DNA from: a virus
DNA: 64,000 nucleotides
Virus record (IMG/VR): IMGVR_UViG_3300043788_000101
Coordinates: 26,917 to 90,916 of that record
Reading direction: 5' to 3' (one strand)
Positions within the stretch are counted from its first letter, which is position 1; the number at the start of each line of letters is the position of its first letter. Shown in pieces: positions 52,966-61,157 of the stretch. A program made the translations under genes and the position numbers. The notes beneath the pieces were generated by a model, which searched no databases, was not told the origin of the DNA, and worked only from the letters and a program-made list of their open reading frames with translations.

Positions 52966-53495
52966 GTCTCGCGACCGTTGCAAAACTCATCGCCCTCGCC
53001 GCCGACGATCGCGGTAATCTCAACGAGCGGCAAAACGCGGCGCTCAAGGCTTGCGAGATGATGAAGCGGGAAGGCCTCGTGGTCCACGACCCGGACCCGT
53101 GGGACGTGCGCGACAGGCATCACTTCCCGAAGGATCCGCGCGTCGATTGCACGTGCCGAGCGGATGGTGGCACTCGCGGGCCGCAGCACGCGGCGTCGTG
53201 CGCCTGGTACGATCACCACTCGCCGAACTACGAGTCGACGTTCCGCGTCAACATCGAGGACATCTTCGGATATCCGAGATACCACTCGCCTCCGCATGAC
53301 GACTTCGTGGATGCGTCGCGGGCCGCAGCGGCAGGCCAGCGCGAGGCCGAACGGCGCCGGCGAGAGCAAGCGCAGACGGAGAAGTCGCGACTCTGGGACT
53401 TGTGGGAGTCGAAACTACGCGACGACGATCCCAAGGTCCAGGCGCAGAAGGCGTACGCGAAGGGGTTCGACGCGATAGACTGGGAGAAGCGATGA
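52962..53495 (+). CDS. DUF2786-like hypothetical protein
   Basis: 177 aa, ATG overlapping neighbours. N-terminus 'AKLIALAADDRGNLNERQNA' plus 'ALKACEMMKREG' fits the helical start of DUF2786-type proteins; middle has Cys/His (CTCRADGG ... CAWYDHH); C-terminal coiled coil rich in Arg/Glu. Function unknown. Confidence 0.6.
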   Translation: MSLATVAKLIALAADDRGNLNERQNAALKACEMMKREGLVVHDPDPWDVRDRHHFPKDPRVDCTCRADGGTRGPQHAASCAWYDHHSPNYESTFRVNIEDIFGYPRYHSPPHDDFVDASRAAAAGQREAERRRREQAQTEKSRLWDLWESKLRDDDPKVQAQKAYAKGFDAIDWEKR

Positions 53496-53743
53496 GAGCA
53501 CGACCGACTCTCATGCCATCGACGACACCCGACTTCATGGCGCCTGCCTGGGCGTCCGCATTGCACTGGGCCATCGGGTCCGACCACGTGCGCGCAGATT
53601 TCGAGGCGATGACGGGCAAGAAGTGGACGCCACCACGCAACGGTCTTGACCGAATGATCGACGAGGCGACTGGCGCGGATAAGGAGTACATCGAGGCCTT
53701 CGTCGCGTGGTTCAATGAGCACGTCTGGGGAGACGTCGAATGA
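53492..53743 (+). CDS. small hypothetical protein
   Basis: 83 aa from ATG 53492. 'APAWASALHWAIGSDHVRAD' and a helical C-terminus. Common small early-gene form; unknown function. Confidence 0.55.
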   Translation: MRARPTLMPSTTPDFMAPAWASALHWAIGSDHVRADFEAMTGKKWTPPRNGLDRMIDEATGADKEYIEAFVAWFNEHVWGDVE

Positions 53744-54018
53744 GCGACGCAGCCGACGCCCTCAACTCCCGCCAGCAATGGGTCGACAGCGATACCGCGC
53801 AGCTCGACGCGATCCGAAAGTGGGTTTGCTCGTCCTGCGTGCGCCCGCCGTTCATCAAGCTCGGGACGTGGGGCGCGGGCGTGGCGCTGCATCGCTGCCC
53901 GATGTGTGGCGCCAGCGTGACGATGGGCGCGATCGTCGTCGACCCGTCGGCGCAGCAGAGGAAACCGAAACCGCCGCGCGTGCACGCCAAGCGAAAGCAG
54001 GAAGACACCAAGCCATGA
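53740..54018 (+). CDS. small zinc-ribbon protein
   Basis: 92 aa, ATG overlapping neighbours. CSSC ... CPMCG zinc ribbon and a Lys/Arg/Pro-rich tail. Unknown. Confidence 0.55.
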   Translation: MSDAADALNSRQQWVDSDTAQLDAIRKWVCSSCVRPPFIKLGTWGAGVALHRCPMCGASVTMGAIVVDPSAQQRKPKPPRVHAKRKQEDTKP

Positions 54019-54452
54019 CCGCACCGTTCGTCAAGGGATCGGACACGAGCCGCGAGGCCGCGCAGTCGCTGCCGGAGCCGGCGCTCGCGCGGTTGGAGTC
54101 GCAGGTCTTTCTCATGATCTGCAAGTGGGGCCCGCACGGCGCGACCGACGACGAGCTTGAACGAGAGACCGGGCTCTCGCACCAGACGGTCAGCGCGCGC
54201 CGACGTGGGCTCGTTCAGAAGGGCCGCGTCGTCGATAGCGGGCTTCGCCGCTTGACGCGCAGCGGTCGCAAGGCCACCGTCTGGATCCCGGGGCGCGGCG
54301 TCGTCAAAGCGGGCGTGTCGATTGACCGGATGGCGCGACCGTCGAGCGAGGTCCTCCTCGCGGCGGCCGACGCGATCGTCGACGAGCGCAGCCTCTTCTC
54401 GAACCCGGCATTGCTCGAGGTCGCGCGGTGGCTGCGTCACATCGCGCGATGA
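54015..54452 (+). CDS. winged-helix DNA-binding protein
   Basis: 145 aa from ATG 54015. 'KGSDTSREAAQSL', then 'GATDDELERETGLSHQTVSA' + RRRGLVQKGRVVDSG is a clear winged helix with wing; typical of phage proteins that read replication-origin or transcription control. C-terminal helices. Likely regulator. Confidence 0.7.
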   Translation: MTAPFVKGSDTSREAAQSLPEPALARLESQVFLMICKWGPHGATDDELERETGLSHQTVSARRRGLVQKGRVVDSGLRRLTRSGRKATVWIPGRGVVKAGVSIDRMARPSSEVLLAAADAIVDERSLFSNPALLEVARWLRHIAR

Positions 54453-54697
54453 GTGTCGACCTTACGATCCGGGACGACGGGCTCAACGTGCCGCCGCCGA
54501 TCTGCGACGTGTGCCAGAAGCCCGTCGACAAGATCGTGTCGATGCGCGACGGCTTCCGCGAGGTCGTCTCGTTTCGAGTCTTCTGCCACGGCGAGCAAGA
54601 GACGGTGCGGCTCGATCTGATGGATCTCCATGACGCGACGGGGCCGATTTACTTCGGCCGGGCGTTCGTCCAGCGAGAGAAGCAGCTCGGCCCGTGA
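54449..54697 (+). CDS. small hypothetical protein
   Basis: 82 aa from ATG 54449. CDVCQKP zinc half site and strands ('VSFRVFCHGEQETVRLDL'). GTGA overlap with the next gene. Unknown. Confidence 0.5.
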   Translation: MSVDLTIRDDGLNVPPPICDVCQKPVDKIVSMRDGFREVVSFRVFCHGEQETVRLDLMDLHDATGPIYFGRAFVQREKQLGP

Positions 54698-54942
54698 CGG
54701 TCGCCTGGGTCGTTGTCATCGAGTGCCTCAAGACGGGCGCTCGCAGCACGCACCGTGGGACCGAGGAGCAGTGCCGCCACATCGCGGCGCACGGCCGAAG
54801 CGACTTCAAGGTCTACGATGGCCCGCGCCTCGAGACCGACATGAGCGAGGACAACCGGCGCTTGATCGCGGCGGAGCACGAACCCGAGCCAAGGCCGCGG
54901 AAGGTACGCAAGCCGAAGGCGGACCAGGGTTCGCTGTTCTAG
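54694..54942 (+). CDS. small protein ending in clamp-binding-like motif
   Basis: 82 aa, GTG start. 'TVAWVVVIECLKTGARSTHR' strand region, basic linker, and C-terminal QGSLF, matching the Qxx(L)F sliding-clamp tail. Last plus-strand gene before the convergent minus-strand operon. Confidence 0.55.
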   Translation: MTVAWVVVIECLKTGARSTHRGTEEQCRHIAAHGRSDFKVYDGPRLETDMSEDNRRLIAAEHEPEPRPRKVRKPKADQGSLF

Positions 54943-55048
54943 ATCCAGAAGACGCCGAACTCGGGCGGCTTGCACGACCAGACGATGATCTCGCTGATGC
55001 GCGCGCAGAGGACCTCGTTCAGGTCGAAGATGGTCGATGGGGCGAGCA

Positions 55049-55486
55049 TCACGGTGCAGGTAGTTCGAAGAGTCCGAGCGCGCCCTTGCACGGGACGAAC
55101 GGGAGCGGCTCAACGTCGGCGAGAACCCATCCGTACTGATCCCCCATGCGCCAGCGCATATCGACGCCAATGCGAGCCCAGTGTTGCTCGACGTCGTCAG
55201 GCCATAGAGCGCCGGTGGCAAAGTTGCGAGGCGGCAGTACGTCCACAATGGTCGCTCGCCCGACGATGCCGCCGCGCTGCACATCGGAGAGAATCGGAAC
55301 GTGTTCGACGACACCAGCGTCGAGCATCCAATGCGCTGCGTCGGCGTACTCACCGTGGGTGCATCCCTTGGCGGCATGCAGCAAAATAGGTCCGCGATAC
55401 TTCGTGCTCCACACACGGTTTTCGATGCGCTTGCCGGCGTGCAAGATGGCCCACCACCACGGCTGACGGCCCGAGAGCGCTTTCAC
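55049..55486 (-). CDS. ASCH-domain protein
   Basis: 145 aa from GTG 55486 (GTGA overlap). 'VKALSGRQPWWWAILHAGKR', IENRVWSTKYRGPILLHAAKG is the ASCH signature (ALSIRQPWA ... R-G-x-x-x-IHA). ASCH proteins bind or process RNA or modified nucleotides; here the exact role is unknown. Last gene of a long minus-strand operon. Confidence 0.75.
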   Translation of the reverse strand: MKALSGRQPWWWAILHAGKRIENRVWSTKYRGPILLHAAKGCTHGEYADAAHWMLDAGVVEHVPILSDVQRGGIVGRATIVDVLPPRNFATGALWPDDVEQHWARIGVDMRWRMGDQYGWVLADVEPLPFVPCKGALGLFELPAP

Positions 55487-55758
55487 TTCCCACCGTCGAG
55501 AAAAGGATCGGTGACTCGATCCCGTTCGGGTTCGCGTCCAAGCGCGATGCGAACAGACGAGAGCGCGTTGCGGCCGGCCGGCGTAATCCAGACCTTGCGT
55601 ATCTTGTGCGGGTTGTCGCCGTAGACCTTCGTCACGCGTACCTGGACCCAGCCGAGTTGCGCAAGGGCGCGCGCAGACCTGTTCGAGATGGCGAGGCCGC
55701 GCTCGAGGCGAGCAAGCTCGGAGACTTGATGTTCGGTAACGGATTGACGGGTACTCAT
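55483..55758 (-). CDS. small DNA-binding-like protein
   Basis: 91 aa from ATG 55758. Helical start, 'LAISNRSARALAQLGWVQVR' and 'IRKVWITPAGRNAL' with a wing-like hairpin, suggesting a winged helix. Unknown target. Confidence 0.55.
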   Translation of the reverse strand: MSTRQSVTEHQVSELARLERGLAISNRSARALAQLGWVQVRVTKVYGDNPHKIRKVWITPAGRNALSSVRIALGREPERDRVTDPFLDGGK

Positions 55759-56024
55759 CTTCTCCCCGGTGGCTTGAGTGGTCGATGCGCGAGCGCGGGC
55801 GGGTCCGGCACTTCTCGCCCACGAGGGTACGCGCTCGCTGGCAGCGGCGTCTCCTCGGGCTTCTCGTAGCGCACGCCGTCGATCATCGCTTGGACGAAAG
55901 CGCGCTGGGCCGGAGTGAGCGGCTTGCGTTCGAGCTTGACGCTCATGTCGTCGATGATCTCGAGCTGCGCGTCGCTGAGACGTCCGCACGACTCGGCCTC
56001 TTCGAGTAGCTCGAGGTCGGTCAT
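55755..56024 (-). CDS. small hypothetical protein
   Basis: 89 aa from ATG 56024. Acidic helices then 'LTPAQRAFVQAMIDGVRYEK' and a Pro/Arg tail. Unknown. Confidence 0.5.
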   Translation of the reverse strand: MTDLELLEEAESCGRLSDAQLEIIDDMSVKLERKPLTPAQRAFVQAMIDGVRYEKPEETPLPASAYPRGREVPDPPALAHRPLKPPGRR

Positions 56025-56218
56025 CGTTTCCGCGCCTTCCACGCCTTCTTGACCGCTGCGACGGCCTGCTGCTTCGTGCGGTATCGGTCATGCTCCTCGT
56101 CGAGTTCGTGATCATCCCAGTACACCGCCCACGGCTTCTTACCCACGTAGCAGCTCTCCACGTAGCCGACGTATGTCTTGCCGTCCCACACCTCCCAGAG
56201 CACGGGGACGGTTCTCAT
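56021..56218 (-). CDS. small hypothetical protein
   Basis: 65 aa from ATG 56218. Strand pair (LWEVWDGKTYVGYVES) and Lys/Ala helix at the end. Unknown. Confidence 0.5.
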   Translation of the reverse strand: MRTVPVLWEVWDGKTYVGYVESCYVGKKPWAVYWDDHELDEEHDRYRTKQQAVAAVKKAWKARKR

Positions 56219-56526
56219 TCGCCGCACTCGCGCTTGAGGACTTCGATGGCGGACTCGAGACCGCTCTTCCTGCCGTCGAAGAACGAGACGTCGCCATCCG
56301 TGCGAGCGGCGGAAGCGAACGTGCGGAGTCTTCGCAGCGCCCGCTCGACGCCCTCCGACCGGACGACCTTCTGCTTGACGATCGGCCCGAGCTTGGGCGC
56401 GACGAGGAGCACTCCGCCCTTCGCGCAGTCTCGGCACACGCACGCGCCCTTGAGGCCGTTGGGTGTGAGCAGCATCGCGATCGTTGTCTTGCGGACCTGC
56501 TTCTGGCAACCCTTGCACTTGGTCAT
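56215..56526 (-). CDS. zinc-ribbon protein
   Basis: 103 aa from ATG 56526. CKGCQKQ ... CVCRDCAKGG zinc ribbon followed by a basic helix-rich domain ('EGVERALRRLRTFASAA'). Possibly nucleic-acid binding. Confidence 0.55.
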   Translation of the reverse strand: MTKCKGCQKQVRKTTIAMLLTPNGLKGACVCRDCAKGGVLLVAPKLGPIVKQKVVRSEGVERALRRLRTFASAARTDGDVSFFDGRKSGLESAIEVLKRECGE

Positions 56527-57029
56527 GGTGTCAACTCCTTCGTTGGCTCTGCCAGCTGCATCGGTGGTGGTGTCCCGATGAAAACACAATCGATCCAGAT
56601 GCGGTACGAATGCTCGTACTCTCCCGAGGCGCGGCCCTTCGCGGCGTCGCAAATAAGCTGAGCCTCTTCGTAGTCGACGCCGTCGCGCAGCGTGAGCTTG
56701 GAGCCATCGTAGTGCTTGTAGACGTAGACCGAGAAACGCAAGTCAGTGAGGCGGGTCGGAACGTCGAACGCCGTGCGCAGGCCTCCGGCACTCACGTTGG
56801 CGCAGCGCGCGGCCTCCTCCTCGGAGTCGAAGCGAGCGATCCGTCCGATGTGTCCACGGTCGGGGAATCCCATCGACACGCCGCCCGTATGCATGTAGCG
56901 CGGGTCGACGAGGTGTGAGACGGGGCCGCAACACTTCCCCTCGTGCCAGCGGACGACGCACCATGCGCCAGGCTCGCGCGCCTCTGTCGAGAGCGAGCGC
57001 AAGTCGTCGAAGAGGTCGAGGTCGGTCAT
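56523..57029 (-). CDS. hypothetical protein
   Basis: 168 aa, ATG start. 'MTDLDLFDDLRSLSTEA' acidic start, then strands ('AWCVVRWHEGKCCGPVSHL', 'LRFSVYVYKHYDGSKL'). No family recognised. Confidence 0.55.
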   Translation of the reverse strand: MTDLDLFDDLRSLSTEAREPGAWCVVRWHEGKCCGPVSHLVDPRYMHTGGVSMGFPDRGHIGRIARFDSEEEAARCANVSAGGLRTAFDVPTRLTDLRFSVYVYKHYDGSKLTLRDGVDYEEAQLICDAAKGRASGEYEHSYRIWIDCVFIGTPPPMQLAEPTKELTP

Positions 57030-57289
57030 CGGCTGTTACTCCAAGGCCAGAAGGTCTTGCCGAAGACCGCCTCGAGCGCGGCCTCGGTGACGTAAACGCG
57101 GCACTTCGAGCGGGCATATTCCGAGCCTTCGGTATCGACCGTGTCGGCGTAGCTGCAGGCAGCCAAGTACACGGGCTCCCAGTCGACGTCGAGAAAACTT
57201 GTCGGCTCCGGGCGCTTCGGCTTGCCAGCTTCCTCGCGGCGCTTCAACTCGGCTTCGAGGTCCCGTGAGGGCAAGTCTTTGAGATTCAT
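57026..57289 (-). CDS. small hypothetical protein
   Basis: 87 aa from ATG 57289. 'LKDLPSRDLEAELKRREE' helix, then alpha/beta end. Unknown. Confidence 0.5.
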   Translation of the reverse strand: MNLKDLPSRDLEAELKRREEAGKPKRPEPTSFLDVDWEPVYLAACSYADTVDTEGSEYARSKCRVYVTEAALEAVFGKTFWPWSNSR

Positions 57290-57492
57290 GGTCGTCTCCA
57301 ATCTCCGACGATGACCGGCTCGTTCGTTTTGCGCAGCTCGGCGGCCAGTTCTTCGCCGCGTGCGTCGTCGGTCGCCAGACGCGACACGAACGCATAGACG
57401 GGAATGCCGGAGGCCGTATGTCCTTCCCATACGCGGGCAGGCGTGCCGCTGACGTGGACGATTCGGGCAGTGCTATCGAGTGTGATTTTCAT
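57286..57492 (-). CDS. small hypothetical protein
   Basis: 68 aa from ATG 57492. Beta start (KITLDSTARIVHVSG) and 'GIPVYAFVSRLATDD', helical end. Unknown. Confidence 0.5.
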   Translation of the reverse strand: MKITLDSTARIVHVSGTPARVWEGHTASGIPVYAFVSRLATDDARGEELAAELRKTNEPVIVGDWRRP

Positions 57493-57665
57493 GGGAGCAC
57501 GCGTATCCTTTCGCAGTGACCGAGGTCCGACGTTATCGTGTCCGCCACACAAAGCTCGTGCGCAGGACACTCCGGCGAATGGCTGCATCTCCAGCCCTCC
57601 GCGTCGCTTGTAGCAGAGAGAAGCGCGAGGGCGAACGCGATGAGGAGTAGCAGCGCGGTTCTCAT
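57489..57665 (-). CDS. small secreted cysteine-rich peptide
   Basis: 58 aa from ATG 57665 (ATGA overlaps on both sides). Strong signal peptide (LLLLIAFALALLSATSDA) and four cysteines in the mature part (CSHSPECPAHELC ... C). Exported peptide in an early operon; possibly envelope-active. Confidence 0.55.
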   Translation of the reverse strand: MRTALLLLIAFALALLSATSDAEGWRCSHSPECPAHELCVADTITSDLGHCERIRVLP

Positions 57666-57835
57666 CGCGTCTGACTCCAGGCGAGCGCCGCCGATTCGAT
57701 CAGTGCGTCGATGTCGTCGCGCAAGCTGCCGAGAGCGGCGCGCGCGATGGGAAGCGGATAGAGCGCAATCGTTTCGTCGATGAGTGCGCGGACCTCTTCG
57801 AGGACGGCGATGCGTTCCTGGGTGGGGCCGGTCAT
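57662..57835 (-). CDS. small helical protein
   Basis: 57 aa from ATG 57835. Helices (ERIAVLEEVRALIDETIAL, RDDIDALIESAALAW). Unknown. Confidence 0.5.
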   Translation of the reverse strand: MTGPTQERIAVLEEVRALIDETIALYPLPIARAALGSLRDDIDALIESAALAWSQTR

Positions 57836-58473
57836 AGCGCTAGCGCCCTCTCGATTGCTTCCGATGGAACGCGGCGGTGTGCCTTGGCCTTCCCGCCGAC
57901 GCTGGCGATCGCGACACCAGAGCGGCGCAGTCTTGCGACCAGCCATTCCGCCGAGCGCCAACGCGCCCGCGCGGCGCCTTCGATCGTCTCGGTCGCGTGC
58001 CACTTCGCGAGCGCCTCGTCGACCTCGAACGGATCGACGCAGTGGAAGCGCCTGGGCGCCTTGGTGGGTCGCGACAGTGTGCGGCTCACCGGGACGGCCG
58101 CCCATGCGAGGATGCGCCGGAGCTGGCCCGCGGAATAGCCGGTTCGCTTCGCCGCAGCCGACAGATACTCGTAGCCTGGCGGTACCCCGAGCGGAAGCCC
58201 GAGATGCTGCGCGCGCCAGTATGTCGTTGCCTTCGAGCGCCGGAGCTTGCCGGCGATCCACTCGAGCGTCGATCCGCCTTCCCAGTGCGCACGGAGTAGC
58301 GCGTCGTCCTTCGCGGTCCATCGTCGATGGCTCTGCACTCCGAGGCGTGCTGCGCGCTTGGCGACCGAGGAAAACGTGCGCCCGAGCTTCACCGCCACCG
58401 TCGACGCGCCGAGACGGCAGTAGTCGCGGCGCAAAAGAGCGTCCTCTGCTAAAGACCATGCCCGAGCGGTCAT
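57832..58473 (-). CDS. Myb/SANT-like DNA-binding protein
   Basis: 213 aa, ATG start. Two SANT/GcrA-like repeats: 'WSLAEDALLRRDYCRLGAST' and 'RWTAKDDALLRAHWEGGST', then an HTH-like 'KRTGYSAGQLRRILAWA' and further helices. Likely transcription or methylation-linked regulator; lies directly before the methyltransferase gene. Confidence 0.65.
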   Translation of the reverse strand: MTARAWSLAEDALLRRDYCRLGASTVAVKLGRTFSSVAKRAARLGVQSHRRWTAKDDALLRAHWEGGSTLEWIAGKLRRSKATTYWRAQHLGLPLGVPPGYEYLSAAAKRTGYSAGQLRRILAWAAVPVSRTLSRPTKAPRRFHCVDPFEVDEALAKWHATETIEGAARARWRSAEWLVARLRRSGVAIASVGGKAKAHRRVPSEAIERALAL

Positions 58474-59234
58474 GGTGTGCCAGAGGCAAAGTCGAAGCGC
58501 GTCATGAGCGCGTCATTGGCTACCTCTACAGACTTCGGGTCTAGGTCAAAACCAACGCACCTTCGGCCGCACGACTTCGCAGCACAGAGTGTCGAGCCGC
58601 TACCAGCGGTTGGGTCGAGCACAAGTGCCCCGGGATCGGTGAATGACCGGATGAACCACTCGATTAGCTGCTCCGGCTTCTGAGTGGCGTGTCGTCTCCC
58701 AACGTCATGTAGTTCGACCATGTCCATTTCAAGAACGGTGGTTGGATGACGCTCGGTCGAGTCGTAAATCTCTGTCTTGATAACAGCACCGTACGTCGAT
58801 GAGCCGGGCCGCTCTGCTAGCTTCGATGGTGTCACCCTTACGCGGTCGTGGCCCTGCGTCTTTTGTGGATAGTACGGTGGCGTCTCGCGCCAGAACAGCA
58901 GCACATTTTCATGGATGCGGAGCGGGCGTTTAGCCGCGTTTAGAAATCCGGTCGCCATGTTCTTCTTCCAAATCATCTCGTATCGGAACTGCTTACGGTT
59001 GCTGACGATCAGGTCGGACGCGAAAGGCTGGACGGCTGTGAAGATCATGGCTGCATCTCTTGCGCAGACACGCCAGAGTGCAGGCCAGAGACGTTCCATG
59101 TCGAGAGGCTTGTCCCAAGCGTTCGCGGTCACGCCATACGGCAGATCCGCAAACACCATGTCGACCGAACCATCGTCGACCTCATGGAGCCGCTCGAGGC
59201 AATCGCCTAGATGGACGCGGCCTAGTTCGATCAC
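58470..59234 (-). CDS. DNA (N4/N6) methyltransferase, beta class
   Basis: 254 aa, ATG start. Motif IV 'DMVFADLPYGVTANAWD' (DLPY), target region, then motif X/I order: 'ERHPTTVLEM', ATQKPEQLIEWFIRSF and 'LDPTAGSGSTLCAA' (FxGxG), motif GFDLDP. IV-before-I order is the beta class, as in N4C/N6A enzymes. Stand-alone, without a restriction gene nearby, so protection of phage DNA is the likely role. Confidence 0.9.
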   Translation of the reverse strand: MIELGRVHLGDCLERLHEVDDGSVDMVFADLPYGVTANAWDKPLDMERLWPALWRVCARDAAMIFTAVQPFASDLIVSNRKQFRYEMIWKKNMATGFLNAAKRPLRIHENVLLFWRETPPYYPQKTQGHDRVRVTPSKLAERPGSSTYGAVIKTEIYDSTERHPTTVLEMDMVELHDVGRRHATQKPEQLIEWFIRSFTDPGALVLDPTAGSGSTLCAAKSCGRRCVGFDLDPKSVEVANDALMTRFDFASGTP

Positions 59235-59440
59235 GGGGCCACGTCCCCGTTCCGAACAACCTCTCGCCCAACGTCGGTCAACCCGTACCGCGTCCAGCCG
59301 TGGCCCACGTCCTCGCGGTACATGAGGCCGATGGCGATAAGCTGCTCGACCTCGGTGGGAGCAGCCTGCTCGGTCGGGCGCTCGATTGGCCAGTGGAGCA
59401 GCAGCGTGTGGCGTAGCTTGACGGTGTCGACGGCGGGCAT
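59231..59440 (-). CDS. small hypothetical protein (HTH-like)
   Basis: 69 aa, ATG start. Helices 'TEVEQLIAIGLMYRE' and 'WTRYGLTDVGREVV' resemble a winged-helix fragment. Unknown. Confidence 0.5.
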   Translation of the reverse strand: MPAVDTVKLRHTLLLHWPIERPTEQAAPTEVEQLIAIGLMYREDVGHGWTRYGLTDVGREVVRNGDVAP

Positions 59441-59441
59441 C

Positions 59442-59690
59442 TTAGTCGTTCTCCGCGATCGGGCCGCAGGCGCAGTGCGAAGCCTTCATGGCTCCGCACC
59501 AGGAGCACCACGGTGTGGGGTCGTAGTCCGGGTCGCGCTCGGGGTGGTCTTCCTTGTATTCGGCAAACAGCGCATCTACGTCGCTGTCGTCCAGCTCCCG
59601 TACTAGGTGGCCGTTCGCGATGGCCCAGTCGCGAAAGTGTTCCGCGTCCGCGTCGTTGTTGAACCGCAGGGGACCGAGGATAACGCTCAT
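59442..59690 (-). CDS. small zinc-binding protein
   Basis: 82 aa from ATG 59690. Helical acidic N-terminus, then CSWCGAMKASHCAC zinc site. Unknown. Confidence 0.55.
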   Translation of the reverse strand: MSVILGPLRFNNDADAEHFRDWAIANGHLVRELDDSDVDALFAEYKEDHPERDPDYDPTPWCSWCGAMKASHCACGPIAEND

Positions 59691-59875
59691 CGGCTTGCCT
59701 CCGCGTCCTGAAGCTTTGATTCGAGGTTGGCCAATGCGTTGAGCACGGCGCGCGCCTGCTCCGCCGACAACGGGATCGGCGTTCCGTCGCGCGTGCATCG
59801 GAGTCGATCGATGGCGCCGGTCAGTGTGGCCGCATCGACAGGAAACAGTCTGGCGGCCATTGCTGCCACGCTCAC
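59687..59875 (-). CDS. small helical protein
   Basis: 62 aa from GTG 59875 (GTGA overlap); ATG 59860 possible. Helices; 'SAEQARAVLNALANLESKL'. Unknown. Confidence 0.5.
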   Translation of the reverse strand: MSVAAMAARLFPVDAATLTGAIDRLRCTRDGTPIPLSAEQARAVLNALANLESKLQDAEASR

Positions 59876-60204
59876 GTCGCCCTCGGCGCGATGCTGGACG
59901 CGAGCCGCAGAGCCCCGCGGCAGATGCGCTCGACGCTGTCCTCGACCGAGCGAGACGCGATGTGGTCGAGAAGGATGCGCGCTTCGGCCGCAATGACGGC
60001 GTGACATTCGGAGCACCGCGGCCGGCAGTCGGCGCTGAGCACGGTGGCCGGCTCGTCGCAGTCGCGGCACGTGGCCTCGACCTGGCCCGTGCCGTCGCAG
60101 GTCCCGCAGTCGTGGGACGTCCAGGTGTCTACGGTGTGCTGGGTGCCGACTTGGCCGCAGCCGTCGCATCGTGAGCAATCTACGAGAATCCGATTCGTGG
60201 TCAT
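59872..60204 (-). CDS. DnaJ-type zinc-finger protein
   Basis: 110 aa, ATG start with AGGAGGG upstream. CSRCDGCGQVG, CGTCDGTGQVEATC, CRDC, CSECH form DnaJ-like CxxCxGxG repeats; C-terminal helix. Could be a chaperone-like or RNA-binding accessory. Confidence 0.6.
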   Translation of the reverse strand: MTTNRILVDCSRCDGCGQVGTQHTVDTWTSHDCGTCDGTGQVEATCRDCDEPATVLSADCRPRCSECHAVIAAEARILLDHIASRSVEDSVERICRGALRLASSIAPRAT

Positions 60205-60226
60205 GGTCGAGCCCTCCTACAGGCGC

Positions 60227-60409
60227 TTAGGCGAGAATGTTGCGGATGCCGTGTGCTCGCGAAAGCGAGCGGGTGAGTTGTCCTCCGAGGTCGCCGGACG
60301 TGTCCGGGCGCGCAGCGCGGGCGAGGTCGCAGGCTTCGATCCACGTAGCGGCCATGCCGAGTTTGAGGAAGCGGCGGGCCATGCGGCGCTGGACGGCGGT
60401 GAGTGTCAC
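60227..60409 (-). CDS. small basic protein
   Basis: 60 aa from GTG 60409, overlapping the upstream TGA. Basic helices (VQRRMARRFLKLGMAATW). Unknown. Confidence 0.45.
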   Translation of the reverse strand: MTLTAVQRRMARRFLKLGMAATWIEACDLARAARPDTSGDLGGQLTRSLSRAHGIRNILA

Positions 60410-60678
60410 GAGGCCACCTGAGCGCCGTCGAACGTGATGCTGTACGCAACCGGCGTTCCGGGCACGCATGATTCGACGTTCACGAGGCAAGCCGTCCGCA
60501 TCCTCAGTACGCGCTTGATGTCTGCGTCGGTCGTCGCGAGCGCAAGGCCCTCTTCGTCATTCATGGCAGCCTGGAGCAGGCGAAGGCAATCCGCATCGAG
60601 GCGGAGCCGGCTCTTGACCTCAGTGCGGCTCGGGATGTGGACGCCACGGCCCGCGTTCTTGCCGTTGAGGTAGCTCAC
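60406..60678 (-). CDS. small hypothetical protein
   Basis: 90 aa from GTG 60678. 'RLDADCLRLLQAAMNDEEGL' helix, C-terminal strands, ends GAQVAS, the same C-terminus and DNA junction as the upstream gene. Confidence 0.5.
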   Translation of the reverse strand: MSYLNGKNAGRGVHIPSRTEVKSRLRLDADCLRLLQAAMNDEEGLALATTDADIKRVLRMRTACLVNVESCVPGTPVAYSITFDGAQVAS

Positions 60679-60839
60679 GACGCCACCTGAGCGCGCGGCG
60701 GGCGAACCGTCTCGGTCATGGTCGAGTACATGATCCAGCGGGCCGCGGTGTCGACGGTCTGCGAGACCGCGAAGGCGCGGAAGTGCGCGATTGAAACGGG
60801 CGCGGTGGGGGCGGGCGGGGGAAGCATCGTTGCGTTCAT
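60675..60839 (-). CDS. small hypothetical protein
   Basis: 54 aa from ATG 60839, first gene behind a shared operator-promoter. Helical centre; ends RAQVAS. Unknown. Confidence 0.5.
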   Translation of the reverse strand: MNATMLPPPAPTAPVSIAHFRAFAVSQTVDTAARWIMYSTMTETVRPPRAQVAS

Positions 60840-60844
60840 AAGTA

Positions 60845-60887
60845 GTAGTATGGGGCCTTTTGATAGAGTGTGCAATCAAAAAAGCAC
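60845..60887 (-). promoter_or_regulatory. operator-promoter copy 1
   Basis: Inverted repeat GTGC-N10-GCAC (60870-60887) on an AT-rich spacer, then TTGCAC (-35 type) and TACTAC 19 bases on (60850-60845), followed by ATG 60839. Same layout as copy 2 at 63594-63638. Confidence 0.6.
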
Positions 60888-60905
60888 GTAGCCACGAAAA
60901 TAGTT

Positions 60906-61157
60906 TCAGGCCCTCTTTGCCGCCCTGGCGCGGGGTACCGCGTCCGCGATGGCCTTGTGAGAGCCGATGTAGTGGTAGATGGTGCGCCGGGAGACCTCGA
61001 GGTCTTTGGCCGCTGCGCTGAGGTCGCCATAGCAGGCCATGATGGCGTCCACGACGATGGCGATCGCCTCCTTGGGCTCGGTCATGAAGCGGAGTTTGAG
61101 GCGACGGCTGCGCTCTGAGGAGAAGTGGCCGCCGAGGACGTGCTTGGGTGTGGTCAT
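60906..61157 (-). CDS. small HTH protein (Fis/sigma-like)
   Basis: 83 aa from ATG 61157. 'LSAAAKDLEVSRRTIYHYIG' is a helix-turn-helix; N-terminal extension is basic. Likely regulator, and a candidate binder of the operator at 60870. Confidence 0.65.
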   Translation of the reverse strand: MTTPKHVLGGHFSSERSRRLKLRFMTEPKEAIAIVVDAIMACYGDLSAAAKDLEVSRRTIYHYIGSHKAIADAVPRARAAKRA

